DNA of 16,973 bases from positions 1 through 16,973 of the forward strand of contig DASSDH010000087.1 in NCBI GenBank assembly GCA_035697245.1, in the 5' to 3' direction. Origin of the DNA: JACVRX01 sp035697245 (GTDB lineage: Bacteria; Actinomycetota; Actinomycetes; Jiangellales; Jiangellaceae). Positions 8,539-16,420 of the stretch are shown here, piece by piece (within the stretch, counting starts at the first letter, position 1; each line of letters opens with the position of its first letter). The notes below the pieces were generated by a model. It saw nothing but the letters and a program-made list of their open reading frames with translations. It did not search any database and had not been told where the DNA came from. The translations under genes and the position numbers were made by a program.

Positions 8539-9082
8539 GTTCTTCGATCCGGTCGCCGGCTTCGGAGTGACTTTCCGGACGATGTTCCGCAAGGTTGTCA
8601 CGGAGCAGTACCCAGAGCAGCGGCACACGGTGGCACCGCGCTTCCACGGCCGACATCAGCTCAACCGCCACCCGGACGGGCTGGAGAAGTGCATCGGGTG
8701 CGAACTGTGCGCCTGGGCGTGTCCCGCTGACGCAATCTACGTGGAGGGTGACGCCAATACCGATGAGCTCCGGTTTTCTCCCGGGGAGCGGTACGGCAGC
8801 GTCTACCAGATCAACTACCTACGCTGCATCTTCTGTGGGCTCTGCATCGAGGCCTGTCCCACCCGGGCGCTGACGATGACCAACGAGTACGAGCTCGCCG
8901 ACGACTCCCGGGAGAAGCTGATCTACGAGAAGCAGGATCTCCTCGCTCCCTTGCTGCCGGGGATGGAGGAGGCACCACATCCGATGCGGATGGGTGACAG
9001 CGAGCGCGACTACTACCTGCGCTCGGGCGCCGGTCTACGCGGCGGTTCTCAGGATCAGAACATTGCTGAGGGGTTGGGCTGA
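8531..9082 (+). CDS. nuoI: NADH-quinone oxidoreductase subunit I (NuoI)
   Basis: This ferredoxin-type subunit carries two [4Fe-4S] clusters, N6a and N6b, that link NuoG to cluster N2 in NuoB. It has 183 residues. The two cluster motifs are CIGCELCAWACP (Cys 54, 57, 60, 64) and CIFCGLCIEACP (Cys 99, 102, 105, 109), separated by the usual insert. The N-terminus FFDPVAGFGVTFRTMFRK is the amphipathic helix expected to lie on the membrane. The C-terminal tail of about 50 residues is polar. The ATG at 8531 sits 8 bases inside the end of nuoH and is preceded by the purine-rich GAGGAGCGG. The stop shares one base with the nuoJ start (TGATG). Confidence 0.97.
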   Translation: MPRFFDPVAGFGVTFRTMFRKVVTEQYPEQRHTVAPRFHGRHQLNRHPDGLEKCIGCELCAWACPADAIYVEGDANTDELRFSPGERYGSVYQINYLRCIFCGLCIEACPTRALTMTNEYELADDSREKLIYEKQDLLAPLLPGMEEAPHPMRMGDSERDYYLRSGAGLRGGSQDQNIAEGLG

Positions 9083-9927
9083 TGAGTGCGAGTCTGCTCG
9101 CCCAGGCGGCCGAGACCGGAAGCCACACCGGCGAGACGGTGCTGTTTTGGATCATTGCGCCGCTCGCGGTGCTGTCTGCCCTAGGCCTGGTCATCGCCCG
9201 CAAGGCGGTCCACGGCGCAATGTTCATCGCCGTCACAATGATCTGCCTGGCCGTGCTCTATATCGCCTTGGAGGCACCGTTTCTCGGCGTGGTCCAAATC
9301 GTCGTCTACACCGGCGCGATCATGATGTTGTTCCTCTTCGTGATCATGCTGGTCGGCGTCGACACCAGCGACTCCCGCGTCGAGACGATCCGCGGCCAAC
9401 GGGTGGCTGCGGTCCTGGCCGGCCTCGGCCTCGGCGTGCTGCTCGTCGCGGTGACGGCCAACGCGCTGCTACCAGCGCCGGCCGGGATGAGCTCCGCGGC
9501 GCCCGACGGCAACGTCATCGCGATCGCAGACCGGATCTTCTTCCGGTATGTCTTCGCCTTCGAGGTCACCAGCGCCCTGCTGATCACCGCCGCTCTGGGG
9601 GCCATGGTGCTGACCCACCGCGAGCGGCTGTTCCGGCGGCCTAGTCAGCGCGAGCTGTCGGAACGACGGTTCCGTGGCGGCGGCGTCGCGGCTTCGCAAC
9701 TGCCGAGCCCGGGTGTGTACGCCCGCCACAACGCGGTCGACACCCCTGCGCTCCTGCCGGACGGGACGCCGAGCGACTTGTCGATCTCGAAGGTTCTGGT
9801 TGCCCGTGGGACGGTCCGGGTGGCCGACGAGTCGGCAGGCGACGTCTCCCGGCTGGAAGCCCAGGTCGAAGAGCTAACGGGCGAGCCATTCGAGGACTCG
9901 GTCGGCGACGAAGGAGAGCGGCGATGA
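9082..9927 (+). CDS. nuoJ: NADH-quinone oxidoreductase subunit J (NuoJ)
   Basis: This is a small membrane-arm subunit (281 residues) that contributes to the central hydrophilic axis between NuoH and NuoK. Five hydrophobic segments fall within the first 175 residues. They include the conserved GVVQIVVYTGAIMMLFLFVIML with its family Tyr in the pi-bulge helix, and FAFEVTSALLITAALGAMVL. A soluble tail of about 100 residues follows, rich in Arg, Glu and Pro, including PSPGVYARHNAVDTPALLPDG and SISKVLVARGTV. Such a tail is absent from E. coli NuoJ (about 184 residues); as I recall it is a feature of actinobacterial homologues. The start ATG overlaps the nuoI stop by one base and the stop overlaps the nuoK ATG. 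Confidence 0.95.
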   Translation: MSASLLAQAAETGSHTGETVLFWIIAPLAVLSALGLVIARKAVHGAMFIAVTMICLAVLYIALEAPFLGVVQIVVYTGAIMMLFLFVIMLVGVDTSDSRVETIRGQRVAAVLAGLGLGVLLVAVTANALLPAPAGMSSAAPDGNVIAIADRIFFRYVFAFEVTSALLITAALGAMVLTHRERLFRRPSQRELSERRFRGGGVAASQLPSPGVYARHNAVDTPALLPDGTPSDLSISKVLVARGTVRVADESAGDVSRLEAQVEELTGEPFEDSVGDEGERR

Positions 9928-10223
9928 GCCCGACGCCGTACCTGGTTCTGTCCGCCATTCTGTTCACCATCGGCGGGGTGGGTGTGCTGCTGCGACGCAA
10001 TGCGCTGATCGCCTTCATGAGCGTCGAGCTGATGCTCAACGCCTGCAACCTGGCCTTCGTGACGTTCTCTCGCATGCACGGCGACATCGACGGTCAGGTC
10101 GTCGCCTTCTTCGTCATGGTCGTTGCCGCCGCAGAGGTGGTCGTCGGCCTCGCGATCATCGTCACGATCTTCCGGACCCGCAGATCGGCGTCGGTGGACG
10201 ATGCCAGTCTGCTCAAACTCTGA
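9924..10223 (+). CDS. nuoK: NADH-quinone oxidoreductase subunit K (NuoK)
   Basis: This MrpC-like membrane subunit (99 residues) has three transmembrane helices and provides proton-path glutamates next to NuoN. Both conserved glutamates are present: E35 in MSVELMLNACNLAF and E71 in VVAAAEVVVGLAI. They match the E. coli positions 36 and 72 closely. The length is typical for the family. The ATG is in an ATGA overlap with nuoJ and is preceded by GGAGAGCGGCG. The gene ends 14 bases before nuoL, one of the few junctions in this operon without an overlap. Confidence 0.96.
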   Translation: MSPTPYLVLSAILFTIGGVGVLLRRNALIAFMSVELMLNACNLAFVTFSRMHGDIDGQVVAFFVMVVAAAEVVVGLAIIVTIFRTRRSASVDDASLLKL

Positions 10224-10227
10224 CGGT

Positions 10228-10233
10228 GAGGAG
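10228..10233 (+). promoter_or_regulatory. Shine-Dalgarno site deciding the nuoL start
   Basis: GAGGAG lies four bases before the ATG at 10238 in the short gap between nuoK and nuoL. It argues for that ATG over the in-frame GTG at 10226, which overlaps the site and has no purine-rich sequence upstream. Confidence 0.7.
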
Positions 10234-10237
10234 CCAG

Positions 10238-12172
10238 ATGACCCTCGCGTCCGCGCTGGTCGGGCAGACGACAGAGGAGACCCCGAGCCTGGCCGAAGGC
10301 GTGTTCTCCTCGACCTGGCTGCTCATCGCGCTTCCCCTGCTGGGCGCGGCGGTGCTGCTGCTGGGTGGGCGCCGACTCAACCGGATCGCCCCAGTGCTCG
10401 GCTGTGCCGCGCCGGTGCTGGCGTTCGTGCTCGCAGCCGTGCTGTTCTTCTCGATGGTCGGCCGCGCTCCTGAGGAGCGGGCAATCTCCGTGCCGATGTA
10501 TGACTTCTTCACCGTCGGTGACTACTCCGTGGCGGTGGGGTTGCTGCTCGACCAGTTGTCTATGGCCTTCGCGCTGCTCATCACCGGCGTCGGCTCGCTC
10601 ATCCACATCTACTCGATCGGCTACATGGAGCACGACGAGAACAAGCAACGATTCTTCGGCTACCTCAACCTGTTCGTCGCCGCGATGCTGTTGCTGGTCC
10701 TGGCCGACGACTACCTGATCCTCTACGTGGGCTGGGAAGGCGTGGGCCTCGCCTCCTACCTGCTGATCGGGTTCTGGCAGCACAAGGACTCCGCCGCGGT
10801 GGCGGCGAAGAAGGCGTTCGTCGTCAACCGGGTCGGCGACTTCGGGATGTCGCTCGCCGTCATATCCATGGTGGTGGTCTTCGGCTCGACCGCGTTCGCC
10901 GCCGTCTTCCCGGCCGCCGCGGGGGCGCCGAACGACTGGCTGGTGGCGATCGGGCTCCTGCTGCTCCTCGGGGCCTGCGGCAAGTCCGCCCAGTTCCCGC
11001 TGCAGTCCTGGCTGCTGGACGCAATGGAGGGCCCGACCCCCGTCTCGGCCCTGATCCACGCCGCGACCATGGTCACCGCAGGTGTCTACCTGATCGTTCG
11101 GTCGGCTGCGATCTACAACGGCAACGAGATCGCCCAGACAGCAGTCGTCATCGTCGGCACGATCACCCTGCTGATGGGCGCGATCATCGGATGTGCCAAG
11201 GACGACATCAAGAAGGCCCTGGCCGGATCGACCATGAGCCAGATCGGTTACATGATGCTCGCCGCCGGATTGGGTCCCGCGGGTTACGCGTTCGCGATCT
11301 TCCACCTGCTGACTCACGGCTTCTTCAAGGCGGACCTCTTCCTCGGCGCCGGATCTGTCATGCACGGCACGAACGACGAAGTCGACATGCGACGTTATGG
11401 GGCGCTGCGGGTTGCCATGCCGATCACCTTTCTGACGTTCGCGGCCGGCTACTTGGCGATCATCGGGATTCCGCCGTTCGCCGGGTTCTTCTCCAAGGAC
11501 TCGATCATCGAGGTGGCCATCGCGTCCAACTTCGTGGCTGGTTTCTGCGCCCTGGTCGGGGCTGGCATCACCGCGTTTTACATGACCAGGGTCATGCTCT
11601 TGACCTTCCTCGGCGAGAAGAGGTGGGCAGCCGACGCCCATCCACACGAGTCGCCACTGGTCATGACGATCCCGCTGATGATCCTCGGCGGCCTCTCCGT
11701 CGTCGGTGGTGCGGCTCTGCTCTATCTCGGCGGCGGCATCGTCGAGTGGCTCGAGCCGGTGACCGGGGAGGAGCATGTCGAGCTCGGCATTCCAATCTGG
11801 GCGCTGACGTTGATCACGCTCGCCGTGGTTTTGGTAGGAGTGTTCATCGCCTGGCAGATCTTCGGACGACAGCCGGTGCCGGTCACGCAGCCGCGGGGTT
11901 CGGTGGTCACCGTCGCGGCGCGGGCCGACCTCTACGGCGACGCCGTCAACGAGGCCGTGTTCATGCGGCCCGGGCAGTACCTGACCAGGTCGCTGGTCTA
12001 CGTCGACAACCGCGGCGTCGACGGTGCCGTCGTCGGCACAGCGGCTGCGGTCGGCAGGTTCTCCACCCGCCTGCGCCGATGGCAGACCGGGTTCGTCCGT
12101 TCGTATGCGCTGTCCATGCTGGTCGGCGCGGCGATCGTCGTTGTCGCCATGCTGGTGGTGAGGCTGCCGTGA
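10238..12172 (+). CDS. nuoL: NADH-quinone oxidoreductase subunit L (NuoL), distal proton-pumping subunit
   Basis: This is the most distal antiporter-like subunit of the membrane arm, related to MrpA/MrpD. The chosen ATG gives 644 residues; the GTG at 10226 would add four. Conserved functional residues are visible: Glu167 in YVGWEGVGLASYLLIGFWQ, Lys249 in GACGKSAQFPLQSW, and the following MEGPTPVSALIHAATMVTAG and FKADLFLGAGSVMHG blocks. Many hydrophobic segments run through the protein. Near the C-terminus a polar stretch with PRGSVVTVAARADLYGDAVN is followed by a last membrane helix, consistent with the lateral helix and final TM helix of the family. It is a normal-length NuoL. The stop overlaps the nuoM GTG. 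Confidence 0.97.
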   Translation: MTLASALVGQTTEETPSLAEGVFSSTWLLIALPLLGAAVLLLGGRRLNRIAPVLGCAAPVLAFVLAAVLFFSMVGRAPEERAISVPMYDFFTVGDYSVAVGLLLDQLSMAFALLITGVGSLIHIYSIGYMEHDENKQRFFGYLNLFVAAMLLLVLADDYLILYVGWEGVGLASYLLIGFWQHKDSAAVAAKKAFVVNRVGDFGMSLAVISMVVVFGSTAFAAVFPAAAGAPNDWLVAIGLLLLLGACGKSAQFPLQSWLLDAMEGPTPVSALIHAATMVTAGVYLIVRSAAIYNGNEIAQTAVVIVGTITLLMGAIIGCAKDDIKKALAGSTMSQIGYMMLAAGLGPAGYAFAIFHLLTHGFFKADLFLGAGSVMHGTNDEVDMRRYGALRVAMPITFLTFAAGYLAIIGIPPFAGFFSKDSIIEVAIASNFVAGFCALVGAGITAFYMTRVMLLTFLGEKRWAADAHPHESPLVMTIPLMILGGLSVVGGAALLYLGGGIVEWLEPVTGEEHVELGIPIWALTLITLAVVLVGVFIAWQIFGRQPVPVTQPRGSVVTVAARADLYGDAVNEAVFMRPGQYLTRSLVYVDNRGVDGAVVGTAAAVGRFSTRLRRWQTGFVRSYALSMLVGAAIVVVAMLVVRLP

Positions 12173-13695
12173 ACTTCCCCTGGCTCACCACCCTGATCGC
12201 GGTTCCGCTGCTGGGTGCTGCCCTTACCGCGCTGGTTCCTCGCGGTCTCGAACTGGCCGCCAAGAGGCTTGCCCTGTTCATCGCCGTGATCACGGCGATC
12301 ATTGCGCTGGTCGCGGCGGTCGCTTTCGTCGGCGAGGGCCAGCCCGAGCAGTTCGTCGAGCAGTACGAGTGGGTCGGGTCGCTGGGCGTGTTCTACGCGG
12401 TGGGCGCGAACGGCGTCTCCCTTTCTCTCATCGTCCTGACCGCAGTCGTCACGCCGATCGTGCTGCTCGCCATGTGGCGCGAGGCGGAGGCCGAACGCCG
12501 CAATCCCAAACCGTTCTTCGCCCTCGTGCTCCTGCTGGAAGCCATGATCATCGGCACGTTCGCCGCCCAGGACGTGCTGCTGTTCTACGTGCTCTTCGAG
12601 GCGATGTTGGTGCCGATGTACTTTCTCATCGGCCTCTATGGCGGCCCGCAGCGGCGGTACGCCGCAGTGAAGTTCCTGCTCTACAACCTGCTCGGTGGGC
12701 TGATCATGCTCGCCGCCGTGATCGGACTGTACGTGCAGTCGGTCAATGCGGGGCAGCCGTCGTTCCTGCTCGCCGATCTCGTCGCCTTGGAGGTGCCAGT
12801 CGACATCCAGCGCTGGCTCTTCCTCGGGTTCATGTTCGCGTTCGCGATCAAGGCGCCGCTGTGGCCGTTCCACACCTGGCTACCGGACGCCGCCGCGGAG
12901 TCGACGCCGGCGAACGCTGCCTACCTGTCCGGCGTCATGGACAAGGTCGGCACGTTCGGCATGATCGCGCTGGTCCTTCCGCTGTTCCCGGACGCCACCC
13001 GCGAGTTCGCGCCGGTTGTTGTGGTCCTCGCCGTCATCAGCATCGTCTACGGAGCGCTGCTGGCCGTCGGGCAGACCGACATGAAGCGGCTGATCGCGTA
13101 CACGTCGATCTCCCACTTCGGCTTCATCGTGCTGGGCATCTTCGCCCTGACCAGCCAAGGAGTGGCCGGGTCGACTCTGTACATGGTCAACCACGGCCTG
13201 TCCACGGTTGCCCTGTTCGTCATCGTCGGTTTCCTTATCGTCCGGCGGGGGTCGAGGCTGGTCGCCGACTACGGCGGCGTGGCCCAGCCGGCGCCGATCC
13301 TCGCCGGTTCGCTGCTCTTCGCTGGCCTGTCCGGGCTGGCACTACCCGGCCTTGCGACGTTCGTCAGCGAGTTCCTGGTGTTGGTGGGCACCTACAGTCG
13401 GTACCGCGCGGCTGGGGTCGTGGCGACCGTCGGGATCATCCTGGCCGCGCTGTACATCTTGCTGTTCTACCAGCGCACCATGACCGGTCCGGCCCGCGAG
13501 GCGACCAGGGACTTCCCCGATCTCCGTCGCCGCGAGATTTTGGTCGTCGCGCCGCTGGTCGCGTTACTCCTTGCGGTCGGGTTCTTCCCCAAGCCGCTGT
13601 TGGACGTGATCGACGACGGCGTGCGGCCGACGCTCGTCGAAGTCGGGGTGAGTGATCCCGAGCCCATCACTCCCGCGGCGGAAGGGAGCGAGTGA
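12169..13695 (+). CDS. nuoM: NADH-quinone oxidoreductase subunit M (NuoM), proton-pumping subunit
   Basis: This antiporter-like membrane-arm subunit (508 residues) starts at the GTG in the GTGA overlap with the nuoL stop. Key residues are Glu144 in LFYVLFEAMLVPMYFLIG, Lys228 in FAIKAPLWPFHTWLPDA and Lys259 in VMDKVGTFGM. LLAVGQTDMKRLIAYTSISH and FGFIVLGIF lie on the second half of the antiporter fold. About fourteen hydrophobic segments fit the family. The upstream in-frame extension overlaps nuoL coding sequence and is not NuoM-like, so it was discarded. The short C-terminal tail is acidic. The stop directly abuts the nuoN start codon. Confidence 0.97.
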   Translation: MNFPWLTTLIAVPLLGAALTALVPRGLELAAKRLALFIAVITAIIALVAAVAFVGEGQPEQFVEQYEWVGSLGVFYAVGANGVSLSLIVLTAVVTPIVLLAMWREAEAERRNPKPFFALVLLLEAMIIGTFAAQDVLLFYVLFEAMLVPMYFLIGLYGGPQRRYAAVKFLLYNLLGGLIMLAAVIGLYVQSVNAGQPSFLLADLVALEVPVDIQRWLFLGFMFAFAIKAPLWPFHTWLPDAAAESTPANAAYLSGVMDKVGTFGMIALVLPLFPDATREFAPVVVVLAVISIVYGALLAVGQTDMKRLIAYTSISHFGFIVLGIFALTSQGVAGSTLYMVNHGLSTVALFVIVGFLIVRRGSRLVADYGGVAQPAPILAGSLLFAGLSGLALPGLATFVSEFLVLVGTYSRYRAAGVVATVGIILAALYILLFYQRTMTGPAREATRDFPDLRRREILVVAPLVALLLAVGFFPKPLLDVIDDGVRPTLVEVGVSDPEPITPAAEGSE

Positions 13696-15222
13696 GTGAA
13701 CGCGCCCACCATCGAATATGGCGAACTGCTGCCGATGCTGATCGTTTTCGGGGCGGCGATCATCGGAGTACTGATCGAGGCGTTCGTCCCACGTCCGCCG
13801 CGGCACCTGCTGCAAGTGGGGCTTGCCCTGGTGGCGCTGATCGCGGCGTTCGTCGCGGTGATCTGGCTGGCCGGGACATCACTGGTCGGCGCGGCCGGCT
13901 CCGTGGCCATCGACGGGCCGGCGTTGTTCCTACAAGGCGCGATCTTGGTACTCGCCGCGATCAGCGTGCTGTTCTTCGCCGAACGGCGGCTCGAGGGTGG
14001 AGGTGACGCATTCGCACCATCTGCATCAGCGCTGCCTGGCGGTGCCGCCGAACGGACCCTGGTCACTGCGGGTGTTCTGCAGACTGAGGTCTACCCGCTC
14101 ACGATGTTCGCCATCGGCGGGATGCTGCTGTTCCCGGCCGCCAACGATCTGTTGACGCTGTTCGTGGCACTGGAGGTGCTCTCGCTGCCGTTGTACCTGC
14201 TGGCCGGGATGGCCCGCCGTCGCCGGCTGCTGTCGCAGGAGGCAGCGCTGAAGTACTTCCTGCTCGGTGCGTTCTCCTCGGCGTTCTTCCTGTTCGGCGC
14301 CGCGCTGATCTACGGGTTCGCGGGCTCGGTGCAGCTCTCGGACATTGACGTGGCGCTGGGCACCAGGGTGGGCCAAGAAGGCTTGCTGCTCGCCGGCGTC
14401 GGCTTGATTGCGGTCGGCCTGCTGTTCAAGGTCAGCGCTGCGCCATTCCACTCCTGGACTCCGGACGTATATCAAGGCGCGCCCACACCTGTCACCGGCT
14501 TCATGGCCGCCTGCACCAAGGTGGCGGCGTTTGGAGCCATGCTGCGGATCTTCTACGTATCGTTCGGCGCGGTGAGCAGCGATTGGCAGCCGATGTTCTG
14601 GGCCGTCGCCGTGCTCACCATGATGGTCGGCGTCGTGGTGGCATTGACCCAGACCGACGTCAAGCGCATGTTGGCCTACTCGTCCATCGCGCACGCCGGC
14701 TTCATCCTGACCGGGATGGTGGCCGCGGATGCGATCGGCACGGCCAGCGTGTTGTTCTACCTCGTCGTCTACGGCTTCACGACGGTCGGCGCGTTCGCCG
14801 TCGTCACGCTGGTGCGGGACTCCGCCGGCGAGGCCACGCATCTGGCGAAATGGGCGGGCCTCGGCAAACGGTCGCCGCTGGTCGCCGCGACGTTCGCGCT
14901 GTTCCTGCTTGCCTTCGCTGGAATTCCCCTGACCAGTGGCTTCGTGGGCAAGCTGGTGGTGTTCTCGGCGGCGATCGACGCGGGTGCGGTGCTGCTGGTG
15001 ATCGTCGGCGTCGTGGCGAGCGCCATCGCAGCGTTCTTCTACATCCGGGTCATCGTGTTGATGTTCTTCACCGAACCGGCGCCCGACGGCCCGACCGTCG
15101 CGGTTCCGAGTCTGTGGACTACCGTCGGCATCGGCTTGGGCGTGGCAGCGACGATCATCCTCGGCATCGTGCCGGGACCGATGCTCGAGCTCGCCCAGCA
15201 GGCTGCCACATTCGTCCGCTGA
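13696..15222 (+). CDS. nuoN: NADH-quinone oxidoreductase subunit N (NuoN), proton-pumping subunit
   Basis: This is the third antiporter-like subunit (508 residues), placed between NuoM and NuoK in the membrane arm. The GTG start immediately follows the nuoM stop, with GGGAG at 13684-13688 as the ribosome binding site at a good distance. Functional residues are Glu160 in FVALEVLSLPLYLLAGMA and Lys245 in LLFKVSAAPFHSWTPDVYQG; GAPTPVTGFMAACTKVAAFG and TQTDVKRMLAYSSIAHAGF also fit the family. Between the second and third hydrophobic regions a Gly/Ala/Pro-rich loop (roughly residues 98-115) interrupts the membrane segments. This is the last complex I gene; 25 bases separate it from the polyprenyl synthase gene. 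Confidence 0.97.
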   Translation: MNAPTIEYGELLPMLIVFGAAIIGVLIEAFVPRPPRHLLQVGLALVALIAAFVAVIWLAGTSLVGAAGSVAIDGPALFLQGAILVLAAISVLFFAERRLEGGGDAFAPSASALPGGAAERTLVTAGVLQTEVYPLTMFAIGGMLLFPAANDLLTLFVALEVLSLPLYLLAGMARRRRLLSQEAALKYFLLGAFSSAFFLFGAALIYGFAGSVQLSDIDVALGTRVGQEGLLLAGVGLIAVGLLFKVSAAPFHSWTPDVYQGAPTPVTGFMAACTKVAAFGAMLRIFYVSFGAVSSDWQPMFWAVAVLTMMVGVVVALTQTDVKRMLAYSSIAHAGFILTGMVAADAIGTASVLFYLVVYGFTTVGAFAVVTLVRDSAGEATHLAKWAGLGKRSPLVAATFALFLLAFAGIPLTSGFVGKLVVFSAAIDAGAVLLVIVGVVASAIAAFFYIRVIVLMFFTEPAPDGPTVAVPSLWTTVGIGLGVAATIILGIVPGPMLELAQQAATFVR

Positions 15223-15231
15223 CCGCAGCTC

Positions 15232-15237
15232 GAGGAG
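15232..15237 (+). promoter_or_regulatory. Shine-Dalgarno site before the polyprenyl synthase gene
   Basis: GAGGAG lies in the 25-base gap after nuoN. It is one base from the ATG at 15239, too close for normal initiation, but ten bases from the in-frame GTG at 15248. It therefore favours the GTG start. Confidence 0.6.
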
Positions 15238-15247
15238 AATGGGCGTC

Positions 15248-16243
15248 GTGACCTCGCCAATCCTCGGCATTCCCTCAGTCGACCCAGCCTTCGAGGCAGC
15301 GGTCACGGCAGAGCTCGAAGAGGTCGAGGAGCGGCTGACCGAGGCGGTCAAATCCGACGATGCGCTACTCGCCTCCGCGGCGCGGCACCTCGTGGCGGCC
15401 GGCGGCAAACGATTCCGGCCGCTACTCGCCCTGACCGCCGGCCACTTCGGCGACGCCGATGCCCCCGGTGTCGTTGATTCCGCGGTCGTCGTCGAGCTGA
15501 CCCACGTCGCCACGCTGTACCACGACGACGTGATGGACGAGGCAGCTCTACGCCGGGGGGCGCCGAGCGCGAACGCGCTGTGGGGCAACACCGTGGCCAT
15601 CCTCACCGGTGACTTCCTGTTCGCCCGGGCATCGGACATCGCGGCCGACCTGGGCACCGAATCGGTGCGGATCCAGGCCCGGACGTTTGAGCGGCTGGTA
15701 CAAGGGCAGCTGCGGGAGACGCTCGGTCCTCGGGACAGCGAGGACCCCGTCGCCCACTACCTGGGTGTGCTCTCGGACAAGACCGCGTCGCTCATCGCGA
15801 CCTCGGCCCGGCTCGGGGCGCTGCATGCGGGCGTGGGTGCGGACGACGTCGACGTGCTCGCTCAGTTCGGTGAACACATCGGGATGGCCTTCCAGCTGGC
15901 CGACGACGTGCTCGACATCGCCAGCGAGTCCGCTGTGCTGGGCAAGACCTCGGGCACCGACCTTCGGGCAGGGATCGCGACCCTGCCCGTCCTCTATGCC
16001 CGCCAGTCGACCGACTCGGCCGATGCCAGGCTACGGGCACTGCTCGACGGCCCGCTGGAGAACGAGGCCGAGCACACCGAGGTCTTACGGCTGTTGCGGG
16101 CCCACCCCGCGATGGCCCGGGCCCGAGCCGTTGTCCGCCGTCACGCCGACGACGCTCGAGCGGTGCTGGCCGCGCTGCCCGACCTGCCCGCCCGCCGCGC
16201 CCTGGAAGCCCTGTGCGACTCGGTCGTCACGCGCTCCGCCTAG
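15248..16243 (+). CDS. Long-chain trans-polyprenyl diphosphate synthase, probably for menaquinone side chain
   Basis: This all-helical trans-prenyltransferase condenses isopentenyl diphosphate onto an allylic starter to make a long isoprenoid chain. The GTG start gives 331 residues; the ATG at 15239 would add three but sits against the Shine-Dalgarno. GGKRFRP (52-58) binds isopentenyl diphosphate. The first Asp-rich motif is DDVMD (D93, D94, D97), followed by LRRGAPSANALWGN. The second is DDVLD (D219, D220, D223). The fifth residue before the first motif is Ala (ATLYHDDVMD), a small residue that in this family permits long chains of about C35 to C50. It closely resembles mycobacterial GrcC1-type and other actinobacterial heptaprenyl/nonaprenyl synthases, so a menaquinone role is inferred from family and from its place behind nuoN. 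Chain length cannot be told from sequence. It may be co-transcribed with nuo. Confidence 0.93.
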   Translation: MTSPILGIPSVDPAFEAAVTAELEEVEERLTEAVKSDDALLASAARHLVAAGGKRFRPLLALTAGHFGDADAPGVVDSAVVVELTHVATLYHDDVMDEAALRRGAPSANALWGNTVAILTGDFLFARASDIAADLGTESVRIQARTFERLVQGQLRETLGPRDSEDPVAHYLGVLSDKTASLIATSARLGALHAGVGADDVDVLAQFGEHIGMAFQLADDVLDIASESAVLGKTSGTDLRAGIATLPVLYARQSTDSADARLRALLDGPLENEAEHTEVLRLLRAHPAMARARAVVRRHADDARAVLAALPDLPARRALEALCDSVVTRSA

Positions 16244-16420
16244 CGGTCCCGCCGCCATCTCCGGAATGACCACGTTCACCACCCCTGCCGGTACATCACC
16301 AGGCTTGCAAGCCTGGTGATGTATTGATTCGCCTAGTGGTGGCTAGAAGGCGCGCCCGATGAAACCGGCGTCACGGCGCAGCGTCTGGTCTGTGGATCAT
16401 GGCTGGGCGTGCGCACCGGG
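16244..16420. other. Convergent intergenic region
   Basis: These 177 bases separate the polyprenyl synthase from the minus-strand regulator. Apart from the palindrome at 16292-16323, I see no ORF of convincing composition, RNA gene or other repeat. Confidence 0.6.
16292..16323. terminator. Perfect 32-bp palindrome, probable bidirectional terminator
   Basis: The 16-base half TACATCACCAGGCTTG is followed at once by its exact reverse complement. As RNA, either strand could form a stem of about 14 pairs with a four-base loop. It lies 48 bases after the polyprenyl synthase stop and 97 bases after the stop of the converging minus-strand gene, the usual place for a shared terminator. There is no clean run of T on either side (TTGATTC follows on the + strand), so intrinsic termination is inferred. 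A protein-binding operator is the main alternative. Confidence 0.65.

Noticed and set aside
10094..11776. A 560-codon minus-strand frame opposite nuoK and nuoL, rich in His, Asp, Gln and Arg.
   Set aside because: Composition is that of the reverse complement of hydrophobic membrane-protein codons; no domain motifs and it runs opposite conserved NuoL.
11191..12168. In-frame upstream extension of nuoM across nuoL.
   Set aside because: It overlaps conserved NuoL coding sequence in another frame and is not membrane-protein-like; GTG 12169 gives a standard NuoM.
10238..15222. Similarity among nuoL, nuoM and nuoN as a possible recent gene duplication.
   Set aside because: These are the anciently diverged antiporter-like subunits present in every complex I; the similarity is family history, not a local event.
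14026..15657. A 543-codon minus-strand frame opposite nuoN and the polyprenyl synthase start.
   Set aside because: It covers two unrelated conserved genes and the intergenic gap, and its protein has no recognisable fold or motif.
16292..16323. Palindrome as a CRISPR repeat or transposon end.
   Set aside because: There is a single copy in the window, no spacers, no transposase and no flanking target duplication.
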